From JBOGED01 sp050743625 (GTDB lineage: Bacteria > Actinomycetota > Nitriliruptoria > Euzebyales > Egibacteraceae): DNA of 30,929 nucleotides. The DNA is taken from the NCBI GenBank assembly GCA_050743625.1, contig JBOGED010000439.1, forward strand, positions 1-30,929, given 5' to 3'. The number at the start of each line of letters is the position of its first letter. Within the stretch, counting starts at the first letter, position 1. A program made the position numbers and the translations under genes. A model generated the notes under the pieces. The model was not told where the DNA came from, searched no databases, and saw nothing but the letters and a program-made list of their open reading frames with translations. Shown here piece by piece: positions 1 through 7,799 of this stretch.

Positions 1-58
1 AGCGTTCCCCGAACAGGGATGTGGACCGGCGGGTCATCGCTAGCCGGCTCGCAACTCG

Positions 59-95
59 TGCAACACCTGCAACACGACTCACAAACTTGACTCAC
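59..95. repeat. Short tandem motifs downstream of the XRE-like gene
   Basis: TGCAACAC occurs at 59-66 and 68-75, and GACTCAC at 76-82 and 89-95. The last copy overlaps the stop codon of the leftward XRE-like gene. Their function is unknown; a regulator-binding or transfer-related repeat is possible, and chance is not excluded for motifs this short. Confidence 0.3.
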
Positions 96-559
96 GCGCA
101 ACGACTTTGCGGATCCAAGTCCCCTAGCCCCGTCGTCGGTAGCCCGATGACGGGTTCCCGCAGTGCCGGTGCCGCGCCCTGCCCGTTGACCACGATGATC
201 CCTTGCTCGAACCCCGTAGCGAGCTCGTCCGGAACCACCTCACTGATTGGCGCTCTCTGTCCATCGACTTTCGGAGCGGGGTCCGGTGGCGACCCGAAGC
301 CCAGCTGCTCCCGCTCTTCCCATGTCAGCTCGAAGAGGTCGCAGATGGCGTCCTGATGACAAGGATCGGGAACGCAAGCGCCCTCCTCCCATCGGCGCAC
401 CTTGCGGTGATCCACGCCGCAGTGCCCGCCGAACCGCTCCTCGCAGCGCCGCTTGACCGCATTGGCAAAGGGAGTACGGCTCTTCCGGCCATAGACCCGT
501 TCCCGAGCAGCCTGCAGCTTCGGGTTCGGTACCCATTGGTCTCGTGGCCGGATCGGCAT
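92..559 (-). CDS. XRE-like helix-turn-helix regulator
   Basis: Encodes about 155 aa. The N-terminal 70 residues contain a Cro/C1-like pattern (AVKRRCEERFGG, then DHRKVRRWEEGACVPD), in which an arginine-rich helix and the RRWEEG turn resemble the end of an XRE DNA-binding domain. This is followed by EREQLGFG, as in actinobacterial regulators that end the HTH with QLGFG. The C-terminal half (PKVDGQRAPISEVV onwards) has no fold I recognise. I chose ATG at 559 because GGGGGAATTGAGT lies just upstream; a TTG two codons earlier is possible. It lies in the left mobile element near the GntR and Xis-like genes, so a role in controlling excision, replication or transfer is inferred. The HTH is degenerate by eye, so the family call is moderate. 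Confidence 0.6.
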   Translation of the reverse strand: MPIRPRDQWVPNPKLQAARERVYGRKSRTPFANAVKRRCEERFGGHCGVDHRKVRRWEEGACVPDPCHQDAICDLFELTWEEREQLGFGSPPDPAPKVDGQRAPISEVVPDELATGFEQGIIVVNGQGAAPALREPVIGLPTTGLGDLDPQSRCA

Positions 560-840
560 ACTCAATTCCCCCGTATGGATCCCGCCGGTATCCCGGCGGC
601 GTCAGACCTTACAGCCAACTGCCAGGGGGCGCGCAAGGGGGCGTCACGCCCCTCGAAAGGGGGCGCGTCATCCCCATGGTGAACCCCTCTCGCCCCCTTG
701 ATTGATCCCGCCAAACCCCCTGGAGCCTTGTCGTGAGGAAGGTCAGCCTCTTCATCGTGCACACGCCGTGTGCATGGGAAGGGAACGGGACCCGTCGGTC
801 CAGTGACCCTGGATTGACGGGTCCCGAGGGAGTGACTGCC
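560..840. promoter_or_regulatory. Non-coding region with several inverted repeats
   Basis: No convincing gene. An inverted repeat pairs CAAGGGGGCG (634-643) with CGCCCCCTTG (691-700). A second palindrome, TGCACAC-GCC-GTGTGCA, lies at 758-774. Both lie upstream of the leftward XRE-like gene and the rightward small ORFs, so operators for the local XRE or GntR proteins are plausible. This is an inference from position and symmetry only. Confidence 0.4.
786..826 (+). promoter_or_regulatory. Stem-loop upstream of small ORFs
   Basis: CGGGACCCGTC (786-796) pairs perfectly with GACGGGTCCCG (816-826). The 19-nt interior contains a further TCCA/TGGA pairing. It ends 14 nt before an ATG and directly abuts the ribosome binding site GAGGGAG, so it could be an operator or could control translation of the small ORFs downstream. 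There is no following T-run, so a terminator is less likely. Confidence 0.45.
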
Positions 841-876
841 ATGAATGAGGCGATTCCGCAGGAGTGGATGAAGTAG
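841..876 (+). CDS. Possible 11-codon leader ORF
   Basis: An ATG with the well-placed site GAGGGAG upstream opens an ORF of only 11 codons. Its TAG stop is immediately followed by the ATG of the next ORF, with no nucleotide between. It could be a translational-coupling leader for the 53-aa ORF, or the true start of a gene whose frame was shifted. Nothing in the peptide suggests a function. Confidence 0.3.
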   Translation: MNEAIPQEWMK

Positions 877-1038
877 ATGGCTGGTCCTGCTGCTACCGAT
901 GGGCCAGAGGAGCTGCTGGTGCTCGTGACCAAGACCCTCGTTCTTTCGGAAAAGCTCGAGCTCGAGCTGGTAGCGATGCTGCTGCGGGATGCGGCCGAAG
1001 TTCTTCAGGACGGTGAAGAGCACGACGCGTCGAGCTGA
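877..1038 (+). CDS. Small acidic hypothetical protein (53 aa)
   Basis: Encodes MAGPAATDGPEELLVLV followed by a leucine/glutamate-rich stretch and an acidic tail, a composition expected of a short amphipathic helical protein. It starts directly after the stop of an 11-codon ORF, suggesting translational re-initiation. The reverse strand is also open across this region, but that product is irregular and has no good ribosome binding site, so the plus-strand reading is preferred. It ends nine bases from the end of the convergent GntR gene. No family is recognised. Confidence 0.4.
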   Translation: MAGPAATDGPEELLVLVTKTLVLSEKLELELVAMLLRDAAEVLQDGEEHDASS

Positions 1039-1046
1039 GCTGGCAG

Positions 1047-1847
1047 TCAATCCGTGCCCTCGTAGGTCTCGAAGAGGACGACGTTGTCGGTTGCGGGGCG
1101 GACGCTGACGACGGCCTCGAGGGGCTCGTTGTCCTCGCCGTAGGTGGCGTGGACGATCTCGATCATGATGCGGTTGGTGAGGGGATCGAGCAGAGGATCT
1201 GGGCCGAAGGCTTCCAGCTCCTCGGGTGAGGCAAGCCGTGCCCGCATCTCGTTCGACGTGCGCACGATCGAGTGGCCCGCGTTCTCGAGGACGCGCACGA
1301 CGCCGCCGGGCGGGAACGGGCCGGGAGTCATCAGGTCGGTTCCTTGGGCGACGTTCTCGGGGAAGTAGCTCACGCTCAGCTCCGCTACCCGGCCATCGAC
1401 GAGCATCTCACGCTCTCGCCCCCAAACCCGTGACCGTGGATCGACCCCAAGCAGCGCGGCGACTGGCTCGGACATGAGGGTCCAACCGGTCTTGACCGTG
1501 CGTTTGTCGACCTCGCGGCCCTGCATGTCGCCGCCGAACACGAGCCCGCCCGACTCACGGGCACGCGCGTAGCGGCGGTTCACGGGCCAGCGGTCGGGAC
1601 GTTGGCTTCGTGGGATGACGACCGGGCGGAGGCCTGATCTGGCCCGCACCAGGCCTTCGGCGGCGAGCTGCTGGACCGCGCGTGCGGCGGTCTTGTCGCT
1701 CACGCCGTAGCGACTGCCCAGCTCGGCGGCGCCGGGTAGCTGGTCGCGAGCCGGGTCCTGGTCGGTGGGCTCGTACTCGCCCGCGAGAATCGCCGAGCGG
1801 AGATCGTTGGCGATCTGGTCGTAGACGGTGGGGCGCTGGATGGGCAC
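1047..1847 (-). CDS. GntR-family regulator with UTRA ligand domain (HutC/KorSA-like)
   Basis: 266 aa. Residues 1-75 form a GntR winged helix: YDQIANDLRSAILAGEY, then LGSRYGVSDKTAARAVQQL and AAEGLVRARSG. Residues from about 110 to the end (including SVSYFPENVA and a terminal segment with VVLFETYEG) match the UTRA sensor domain of HutC-type regulators. The start is GTG at 1847, backed by GGGAGGAACC immediately upstream. In Streptomyces AICEs such as pSAM2 a GntR repressor (KorSA) silences transfer and replication genes; position next to xis-like and int genes suggests the same job here. The effector is unknown. It is transcribed divergently from the xis-int pair across about 180 bp, which probably contains its operators. 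Confidence 0.85.
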   Translation of the reverse strand: MPIQRPTVYDQIANDLRSAILAGEYEPTDQDPARDQLPGAAELGSRYGVSDKTAARAVQQLAAEGLVRARSGLRPVVIPRSQRPDRWPVNRRYARARESGGLVFGGDMQGREVDKRTVKTGWTLMSEPVAALLGVDPRSRVWGREREMLVDGRVAELSVSYFPENVAQGTDLMTPGPFPPGGVVRVLENAGHSIVRTSNEMRARLASPEELEAFGPDPLLDPLTNRIMIEIVHATYGEDNEPLEAVVSVRPATDNVVLFETYEGTD

Positions 1848-2029
1848 GGTTCCTCCCGGGGGGCGGGGGCATCTGAAGGTCTGTAGAGGGAGCCGAACCC
1901 TAGCCGAGCACAGAACAACGTGGTGCGCAATCTAGGAACCTGGTGCCGCACCAATCAGCTGGTTGGCCATCATGGACAACGGTCGATGAGCAATACCACA
2001 ACGACCAGCAAAGGCAAAGGGGGAGGATC

Positions 2030-2536
2030 ATGTCTCGGCTGGCAGCAGGGGCTCCAGGTCCGGAGCGGCAATCCCGACGATCTCAGGGATCAACAGCGTT
2101 CAGTCCGCTGCAACGGGAACGGCTCGCGAGGGGCTGGTCGCAGACCAGACTGATCGCGGAGCTGCAGAACGTCGCAGTGCGGGAGGGGTACATACTTCCC
2201 ACCAACGGCTCGCTCACGGCGATGGTGAGCCGCTGGGAGAACGGCCACTGCGAACCAGACGTCCTGTACCGCTACCTGCTGTGCGAGGTCTACGGCAAGA
2301 CCGCCGCGCAGCTCGGCTTCGGTGATGATCAGCCAGAGGATCAGGACCAGCGGACCTGGTTGACGATGGAGGACTTCTGCCGTGAGCTGGAGGTCCCCTA
2401 CTCGACCGCCTACAAGTGGTCGTCCTTCGGCTCCGCGTCCGGGCGCTTCCCGCAGTGCCGCCGCCTGCCCAACGGCAAGATCCGCATCCGCCGCGTCGAC
2501 CTGGAGGAGTGGCTCGATGGCCTCCCCACCCTCTAA
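2030..2536 (+). CDS. Fused XRE-type HTH and excisionase-type HTH regulator
   Basis: 168 aa with two DNA-binding modules. Residues about 25-90 resemble an XRE domain (ERLARGWSQTRLIAEL, VSRWENGHCEPDVLYRYLLC, QLGFGDDQ). Residues about 105-165 are a MerR/excisionase-like winged helix (WLTMEDFCRELEVPYSTAYKW, then RLPNGKIRIRRVDLEEWL). Excisionases normally consist of the second module alone. The ATG at 2030 is chosen because GGGGGAGGATC lies directly upstream; an earlier in-frame start has no such site. The gene overlaps the following integrase start by 20 bp, so the two are co-translated. Likely role: directing excision by the integrase and perhaps autoregulating or repressing element genes. The fusion may let one protein sense promoter state and excision state. 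Confidence 0.75.
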   Translation: MSRLAAGAPGPERQSRRSQGSTAFSPLQRERLARGWSQTRLIAELQNVAVREGYILPTNGSLTAMVSRWENGHCEPDVLYRYLLCEVYGKTAAQLGFGDDQPEDQDQRTWLTMEDFCRELEVPYSTAYKWSSFGSASGRFPQCRRLPNGKIRIRRVDLEEWLDGLPTL

Positions 2537-3998
2537 CGGCGCGCGGCCGATCTTGCCCTGGCGCCCCGCCCGGCTCCGGGTCTACGGCGTCTACCGGCGA
2601 GAGCGCAACGCCAAGGCGCGCGCCACCGACGGCAGCAATCGGCGCCGGCAGGCAGCGGTCAGCTACGACGTCCGCTTCCAGGTCGACGGCCACACCTTCC
2701 GGTACGGGTTCGAGAAGAAGGCGCTCGCCGACGAGTTCGCCGACAAGTTGCACCAGGGATTCGTCGCGGGCTGCCTGTTCGACCCCAACGCCCGCCGGTT
2801 CCTCCCCCAACAAGAGGAGCCCGCGGAGGCCGGGCTCACGTTCTACGCGCACGCCACGGACCACTTCCGGCGGAAGTGGCCCACGTGGTCGCCGGTCCGC
2901 CGCTCGCAGGCGCAGCGTGAGCTGGCCCGCGCATGCATCCACCTCGTGCGCGAAGACGGCGCGCCGCAGCTAAGCCTCGACCAGCGGCGGCAGGCCGACC
3001 AGTTCCTCCGCAGCGTCGCGCTCATGGTCCCGCCTCCGGAGCACCTCGATGACGAGGGCCGGGCATGGAATGAGTGGTTCGAGCGCTGGTCGCTGCTGTT
3101 GCGAGAGGTCACCGACGGCCACCTCGCGGCGTTCCTCGAGGCTGTCCGCACCACGACCCTCGACGGGACGCCGCGGACGTTGGCACCGCACACGCTGGCC
3201 AGGACTCGCGCCGTCGTGGGCGCGGCGTTCCGGAGCGCGCTCAAGCGCCGCCTGATCGACTGGAACCCCTGGGACGCGGTCGAGTGGAAGCTTCACCCCG
3301 ACGAGGACCAGATCGACCCTGAGCTGGTCATGGACCAGGGACAGGTCTTCGATCTCGCGGCGGCCGTCGCTGGCATCCAACGTCGCTACGAGAGCTTCGT
3401 CCTCGTGATGGGGCTGTGTGGCCTGCGCCCGAGCGAGGCACGGGAGCTGCGCCGCTGCGACCTCGACCTGGTCTCTACGCCCGCGACGGTCACCGTGGCC
3501 GGCAGCTGGACCGACGTGCCCGACCGCTTCCTCGACGAGGGCGAGAGCCGGCGCCGGCCATTGAAGGGGCGCGGACCTAGGGCCACACGACCAGTCCCGA
3601 TCCCCGCGCGAGCCGTCCCGCTCCTCCAAGCGCACCTCGACGAGTTCGTCGGCGCCCGCCGTGACGCAATGGTATTCACCACCCATACCGGCCGGCGCAT
3701 CCACCTCTCAAACTTTCATCGGGACATCTGGGCGCCGGCCAGGGAGAAGGCGTTCCCGGCCGACAGCCCGCTCCAACAGGTGCGGCGGCACGACCTGCGC
3801 CACGCGGCCATCACCGCCTGGCTGAACTCCGGCGTTACCGTCAAGACCGCGCAGCGGTGGAGCGGGCACAAGCGCGCCTCGGTCCTGCTCGACACCTACC
3901 TCGGCGTGATGCGGGACGACGAAACCATCTCACTCGCCAGGGTGGAGGAGGCCCTCGACCACGCGCTCGACAAGCGCGGAACCGTGACAGGCCCGTGA
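2517..3998 (+). CDS. int: Tyrosine recombinase (integrase) of the left element
   Basis: 493 aa. The C-terminal catalytic domain carries the expected residues: Arg304 in GLCGLRPSEARELR, the HDLRH box at 425-429, a later GHK segment, and the nucleophile Tyr461 in LDTYLGVM. A core-binding region with LAPHTLARTRAVVGAAFRSAL precedes it. The N-terminal 60-80 residues resemble an arm-binding domain. The start is ATG at 2517, preceded by GGAGGAGTGG and overlapping the xis-like gene; the frame stays open upstream but only inside that gene. The stop is 120 bp from a 45-bp att copy, the usual xis-int-att order of actinomycete integrative elements. It may act on the same tRNA-Thr site as the right-hand integrase, although the two proteins look only distantly related by eye. 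Confidence 0.93.
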   Translation: MASPPSNGARPILPWRPARLRVYGVYRRERNAKARATDGSNRRRQAAVSYDVRFQVDGHTFRYGFEKKALADEFADKLHQGFVAGCLFDPNARRFLPQQEEPAEAGLTFYAHATDHFRRKWPTWSPVRRSQAQRELARACIHLVREDGAPQLSLDQRRQADQFLRSVALMVPPPEHLDDEGRAWNEWFERWSLLLREVTDGHLAAFLEAVRTTTLDGTPRTLAPHTLARTRAVVGAAFRSALKRRLIDWNPWDAVEWKLHPDEDQIDPELVMDQGQVFDLAAAVAGIQRRYESFVLVMGLCGLRPSEARELRRCDLDLVSTPATVTVAGSWTDVPDRFLDEGESRRRPLKGRGPRATRPVPIPARAVPLLQAHLDEFVGARRDAMVFTTHTGRRIHLSNFHRDIWAPAREKAFPADSPLQQVRRHDLRHAAITAWLNSGVTVKTAQRWSGHKRASVLLDTYLGVMRDDETISLARVEEALDHALDKRGTVTGP

Positions 3999-4010
3999 CA
4001 AGCCTCACGG
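3993..4010 (+). terminator. Weak stem-loop at the end of the integrase gene
   Basis: CCGTGA (3993-3998) pairs with TCACGG (4005-4010) around a 6-nt loop. The left arm includes the integrase stop codon. There is no T-run, so it is only a possible terminator or 3' stabiliser. Confidence 0.3.
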
Positions 4011-4118
4011 AAATCGACCACCGAAGGAGACGCCCAGTGGAAGGCAACGAATCAAACGACGCAAGCGTAATTCGGCAGGTCAGCAGCGAAATCCGACCAA
4101 ACAGCGAGGTCAACAATA

Positions 4119-4163
4119 AGAGCCGGGACGGGGATTCGAACCCCGGACCTGAGCTTTACAAGA
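4119..4163. repeat. Left attachment site (45-bp copy of tRNA-Thr 3' part)
   Basis: This 45-bp sequence is identical to 21493-21537, which covers nucleotides 31-73 of the intact tRNA-Thr gene plus two bases beyond it. Beyond both ends the two copies diverge at once. A tRNA 3' remnant without its 5' half, positioned at the far end of a block carrying an integrase, is the classical mark of site-specific integration. It sits between the two integrase-bearing segments and may serve both. Confidence 0.92.
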
Positions 4164-4462
4164 TCAAATTAGTAATTCCAGAGCGTTGAGAATCATACTG
4201 TTTTCGCTGCTCACGCCCATGATCGCACAGTCCTCATCGTCCATCCTTTCCACCCTCGTCCAGCTCGTTCAGTCCTGTATCCGTTACCATCGCCGTTACC
4301 ACGAACCAGCCCTTCACCTGCACAAATTTCCCCTCCTACTTCACGGCATTGTCTCACACGTGTGCTATCTTCTGTCTCGCTTAGCCAGTTGCAAGACGAC
4401 AGGTATGCATCATCTGATGCGACCACCCGGCCTCCGGCCGGGAACAAACCCAGGGGCAGGCG
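4164..4462. other. Left end of the right element: relatively A/T-rich non-coding region
   Basis: No supported gene. It holds two copies of CCGTTACCA (4281-4289 and 4293-4301). The second extends to CCGTTACCACGA, an exact match to 21427-21438 near the other end. Just before the relaxase start is a perfect hairpin CCCGGCC-TCC-GGCCGGG (4426-4442). The region is expected to contain integrase arm sites, the relaxase promoter and possibly the transfer origin, but none of these can be assigned from sequence alone. Confidence 0.5.
4281..4304 (+). repeat. Candidate integrase/Xis arm-type sites, left end
   Basis: Tandem CCGTTACCA copies, 12 bp apart, lie 118-141 bp inside the left att repeat. The longer 12-bp copy (4293-4304) recurs exactly and in the same orientation at 21427-21438, 55 bp inside the right att repeat. 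Shared short repeats flanking an att core are typical of arm-type sites. Binding is inferred. Confidence 0.5.
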
Positions 4463-5461
4463 TTGATCGACACCGCCAAGCTCGGCGTGGGCCGCGAAGA
4501 TTATTATCTTCGCGAAATCGCCGACGACGAAGAGGCCTATCTCACCGGTCACGGCGAAGCGCCCGGCCGCTGGTACGGGCGTGCGGCAGGCGCATCCTTC
4601 AACCTCTCGGGCGAGGCGACCGCCGAACAGTTCAAACGCGTGTTCACCGGCTGTGACCCGGTGACGGGGAAGCTGTTGGGGCGGGCGCACCGCTGCGACG
4701 GTGTGCTCGGCTACGACCTGGTGTTCCGCCCGACCAAGAGCGTCTCCGTCTTCTACGGCCTCGGCACACCCGCAGACGCCGCTGCGGTCATGGCCGCCCA
4801 CCATGCCGGCGTCGAGGCTGCGGTCGAGTTCTTGGAGGAGTGGATCGGGCTGCGCCGCGGCCGCAATGGGCTGGAGCGGATGGAGACCGCCTGCGGGCTG
4901 CTGGCGGTCGGGTTCGACCACCGGAGTTCGCGAGCGGGGGACCCGTTGCCGCACACGCACCTGATCGTGGCCAACCGCGCCCAAGGCTTGGACGGGCGGT
5001 GGACGGCGTTGGACGGCCACGACCTCCTCGACGTCGAGGTCCTCAAGGCGGCGAACGTGTGCTACCGCAACACCTACCAAGCCGAGCTCACCCGCACGTT
5101 GGGAATCGCCTGGACCGAGCCGGACGAGCTGGGCAACTGTGAGATCGACGGTATGCCCGAGGAGCTGATTCGGCTGTTCTCCAAGGCCGGCAACGCGATC
5201 CGGGAGGAGCTGGCGGCGCGGGAGGCCGAGGGGTCGCCGGTGTCGTCGAAGGTGGCGAACTGGGTGGCGCACAAGCTACGCGGGGCCAAGGTGAGGGAGG
5301 ACCTCCCTTTCAACGTGATCGCTGGGCCGCCGAAGCGGCGGACAGCGGCATCGACGTGCCCGAACTCTTCAGCCGGCTGTACGGACACGAGCGTGAGCAG
5401 CAGCTGTGCGAAACCGACGTCGAAGCGCTGTTCGACCGCATCGGCGGCCCCGAAGGGTTGA
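4463..5461 (+). CDS. MobF (TrwC/TraA-type) relaxase, N-terminal part, frameshifted
   Basis: This reading frame holds the relaxase domain: an N-terminal segment with paired tyrosines (GREDYYLREIADD), RPTKSVSVFYGL, and the metal-binding PLPHTHLIVAN (His164 and His166). Such enzymes nick one strand at the transfer origin and become bound through tyrosine. The start is TTG at 4463: an in-frame stop lies at 4415-4417, no other start codon intervenes, and relaxases of this family begin near this point. Homology runs out near 5308 (VREDLPF); afterwards the frame gives unlike sequence until 5461, while the expected continuation (RWAAEAADSGIDVPEL) is in another frame from about 5311. The gene is therefore one frameshifted relaxase-helicase rather than two proteins, unless the frame change is programmed or a sequencing error. 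Confidence 0.8.
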   Translation: MIDTAKLGVGREDYYLREIADDEEAYLTGHGEAPGRWYGRAAGASFNLSGEATAEQFKRVFTGCDPVTGKLLGRAHRCDGVLGYDLVFRPTKSVSVFYGLGTPADAAAVMAAHHAGVEAAVEFLEEWIGLRRGRNGLERMETACGLLAVGFDHRSSRAGDPLPHTHLIVANRAQGLDGRWTALDGHDLLDVEVLKAANVCYRNTYQAELTRTLGIAWTEPDELGNCEIDGMPEELIRLFSKAGNAIREELAAREAEGSPVSSKVANWVAHKLRGAKVREDLPFNVIAGPPKRRTAASTCPNSSAGCTDTSVSSSCAKPTSKRCSTASAAPKG

Positions 5462-7731
5462 CCGCGCGAGCATCGACCTTCCGGATGCCGGCCGTCGTGG
5501 CCGCGATCGGCAACGCCACCCGCCTCCGGCCCGGTCAGGTCCGCCAACTCGCTAACGCGTTTCTCGCCGAGCGCTGCGTCCAGGTCCTGACCGACCCCAA
5601 GACCGGCAGATCCTCCTGGTCCACCCCCGAACTTCTCGGCCTCGAACAACGGCTCGTCGACGACGCTCAGAGCCGGCAGGCGGAGGGACGCCACGTCGTG
5701 CCTGACGAGATCGTGCAGGCGACGTTGGACCACTTCACCGCCATGGGCAAGCCGCTCGGGGAGGATCAGGCCGCAGTCGTACGCGCCGTGTGCGGTGACG
5801 GCGCGGGTGTGTCCTGTGTCGTCGGGCGGGCGGGGACCGGCAAGACCTTCACCCAAGACGCCGTCCGCGCTGCGTTCGAGGCCGCCAACCACAGCCGTCC
5901 CGCCGACCGCCCCTTCCAGGTGCGGGGGCTCGCACCGACCGGGATTGCCGCGCTGGAGCTGGACGCCCGCGCGGGCATCCCCACCGTGACCGTGGATCGG
6001 TTCCTCCTCGACATGGACAACGGCCGCGACAGCCTGTCCCCCAACGACATCGTGGTGGTCGACGAGAGCAACATGCTCGGCACCCGCAAGGCTGCCCCGC
6101 TGATGGCTCACGCCCGCCGCGTCGGAGCGAAGGTAATCCTGGTCGGGGATCCCAAGCAGCTGCAGTCCATTGACGTGGGCGGCTGGTTCCGCGGCCTTAT
6201 CACGCGACTGGACGCCGTCGAGCTGACCGAGAACCGCCGCCAGCTCGACGAGTTGGACCGCCGTGCGGTCGAGCTGATCCGCGACGGGCTACCAGAAGAA
6301 GCCATGCGGCTGTACCGCGACGGCGGCCGGGTCACCGTCACGACCACCGCCGCCGAAGCCCACGAGGCCATGGCCAAAGACTGGTGGCACGCGTTCGAAC
6401 AGGGCGAGGACGCGGTCATGCTCGCCCACCGCCGGGTCGAGGTCGACCGGCTCAACGACCTCGGCCACGCCGCCAGGGCCACCGCCGATCGCCTCACCGG
6501 CGAACCGATCACCCTCAATGGACGCGAGTTCCGGGTCGGGGATTGGGTCGTGTGCGGCGCCAACCGGCTCAATATCGGGATCGCCAACGGCACCAAAGGT
6601 CGCATCACCGCCATCGACCACACCACCGGCGCCATTACCTTGCGCACCGACGCCGACGCCGACGCCGACGACGAGGCCACCCTCACCCCCGGCTACCTGG
6701 GTCAGAAGCTGTCCGACGGGCGCCGAGCGCTGGACCACGCCTACGCGATCACCGGCCACAAGTCCGAAGGCGTCACCGTGGACCGCGCCTTCATCCGCGG
6801 CGGCGGCCACGCCGATCAGGAATGGGGCTACACAGTCCTGACCCGCGTCCGCAAGCGCGCCGACCTCTACCTCGTCGAGTCCCCACCGGTCAGGTTGGCC
6901 GACGGCGCCGAGGAACTCGACATCGCGCCACCAATGTCCCAGCGCCCGTACGACGTCGCGATCGCCGCCCTCGGCCGCTCGTCGGCGAAGCGCATGGCGA
7001 TCGACGTTGCCGCTGAGGACGCCTCACCAGATCCAGCCGGGATGTCGACCCGCGAGCTGCGCGCCGAAAGGGACCGCCTCGCCGCCATGCTCGCCACCCG
7101 GCCCCGCCCCAAGCGGCACCAGCACGCCCGCATCACCACACAACTCCACGAAGCACACCGTGTCCTGACCCAGCTCCGTGAGACCATCGCCCAGCGCGAG
7201 GCATGGCTGGCAAACCATGGCCGCGGCCTCACCGCCCTCACCCACCGCGCCGCCGCCAACGCCACCCGCGCCGACCTGTCCACCCTGTCCTGGCGCGAAC
7301 AGACCCTCGCCCAGCGCGTTAACGAGCTGACCACCCAGGAGCGCGAGCTGAGCCGCCACGAGCAGCAACGCGCCACCTGGGTCGACACCCACGCCCCCGA
7401 GCTCGACCGCAAACACGCCATCCTCACCGAACTCGCCTGGCGCTCCCACGCCCGCGCCACCGCCCACACCATCGACCCCCCCGACTGGCTCACCACCCTC
7501 CTCGGCCCCCTCCCCAACACACCGGAGACTCGCCGCTCATGGCGCGCCGCCGCCGAACAACTCGACCGCTACCGCGACCACTACCACATCACCCAACCTG
7601 GCCTCGGCGACCGCCCCGTCGACCTAGCCCAGCTACGCGACTGGCGCGCCTGCCAACACACCCTCGAACGCATGGCCGAACGCGCCCAAGCCCGAGACAG
7701 GGACATGGCGAACAGCGCGATCACGCGTTAA
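5356..7731 (+). CDS. MobF relaxase, helicase part and C-terminal extension (frameshifted from the upstream frame)
   Basis: About 790 aa from GTG 5356, but sequence typical of the family is already present from about 5311 in this frame, so it is the continuation of the upstream relaxase. It contains a superfamily-1 helicase like TraI/TraA: Walker A GRAGTGKT, Walker B VVVDESNMLG, the motif GDPKQLQSID, and late-motif AITGHKSEGVTVDRAF. This domain unwinds DNA during conjugative strand transfer. The last 200 residues are arginine/alanine-rich with heptad-like runs, probably a long helical tail. Restored by one frame correction, the whole protein would be about 1,090 aa, normal for actinobacterial TraA-like relaxases. 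No good ribosome binding site precedes 5356, so separate translation is doubtful. Confidence 0.8.
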   Translation: MPELFSRLYGHEREQQLCETDVEALFDRIGGPEGLTARASTFRMPAVVAAIGNATRLRPGQVRQLANAFLAERCVQVLTDPKTGRSSWSTPELLGLEQRLVDDAQSRQAEGRHVVPDEIVQATLDHFTAMGKPLGEDQAAVVRAVCGDGAGVSCVVGRAGTGKTFTQDAVRAAFEAANHSRPADRPFQVRGLAPTGIAALELDARAGIPTVTVDRFLLDMDNGRDSLSPNDIVVVDESNMLGTRKAAPLMAHARRVGAKVILVGDPKQLQSIDVGGWFRGLITRLDAVELTENRRQLDELDRRAVELIRDGLPEEAMRLYRDGGRVTVTTTAAEAHEAMAKDWWHAFEQGEDAVMLAHRRVEVDRLNDLGHAARATADRLTGEPITLNGREFRVGDWVVCGANRLNIGIANGTKGRITAIDHTTGAITLRTDADADADDEATLTPGYLGQKLSDGRRALDHAYAITGHKSEGVTVDRAFIRGGGHADQEWGYTVLTRVRKRADLYLVESPPVRLADGAEELDIAPPMSQRPYDVAIAALGRSSAKRMAIDVAAEDASPDPAGMSTRELRAERDRLAAMLATRPRPKRHQHARITTQLHEAHRVLTQLRETIAQREAWLANHGRGLTALTHRAAANATRADLSTLSWREQTLAQRVNELTTQERELSRHEQQRATWVDTHAPELDRKHAILTELAWRSHARATAHTIDPPDWLTTLLGPLPNTPETRRSWRAAAEQLDRYRDHYHITQPGLGDRPVDLAQLRDWRACQHTLERMAERAQARDRDMANSAITR

Positions 7732-7799
7732 CCCTCGGACCTCAGCGGCCCAAACGGCCCCGATAAATTCAAGCGGGGCGTCACTGTGTTTGGTCCAGA

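Noticed and set aside
562..1050. Leftward 162-codon open frame opposite the 53-aa ORF
   Set aside because: The product is irregular, lacks a ribosome binding site and overlaps two inverted repeats; the plus-strand small ORF has better signals.
4186..4656. Rightward open frame at the left end of the element
   Set aside because: It runs into the relaxase gene in another frame and its C-terminal part is an arginine-rich shadow of that gene.
4211..5272. Long leftward open frame across the relaxase start
   Set aside because: It is antisense to a gene with clear relaxase motifs; its length is a by-product of high GC.
5308..5311. Programmed -1 frameshift signal at the relaxase break
   Set aside because: The local sequence is not a canonical X-XXY-YYZ slippery heptamer, so programmed shifting is kept only as a possibility.
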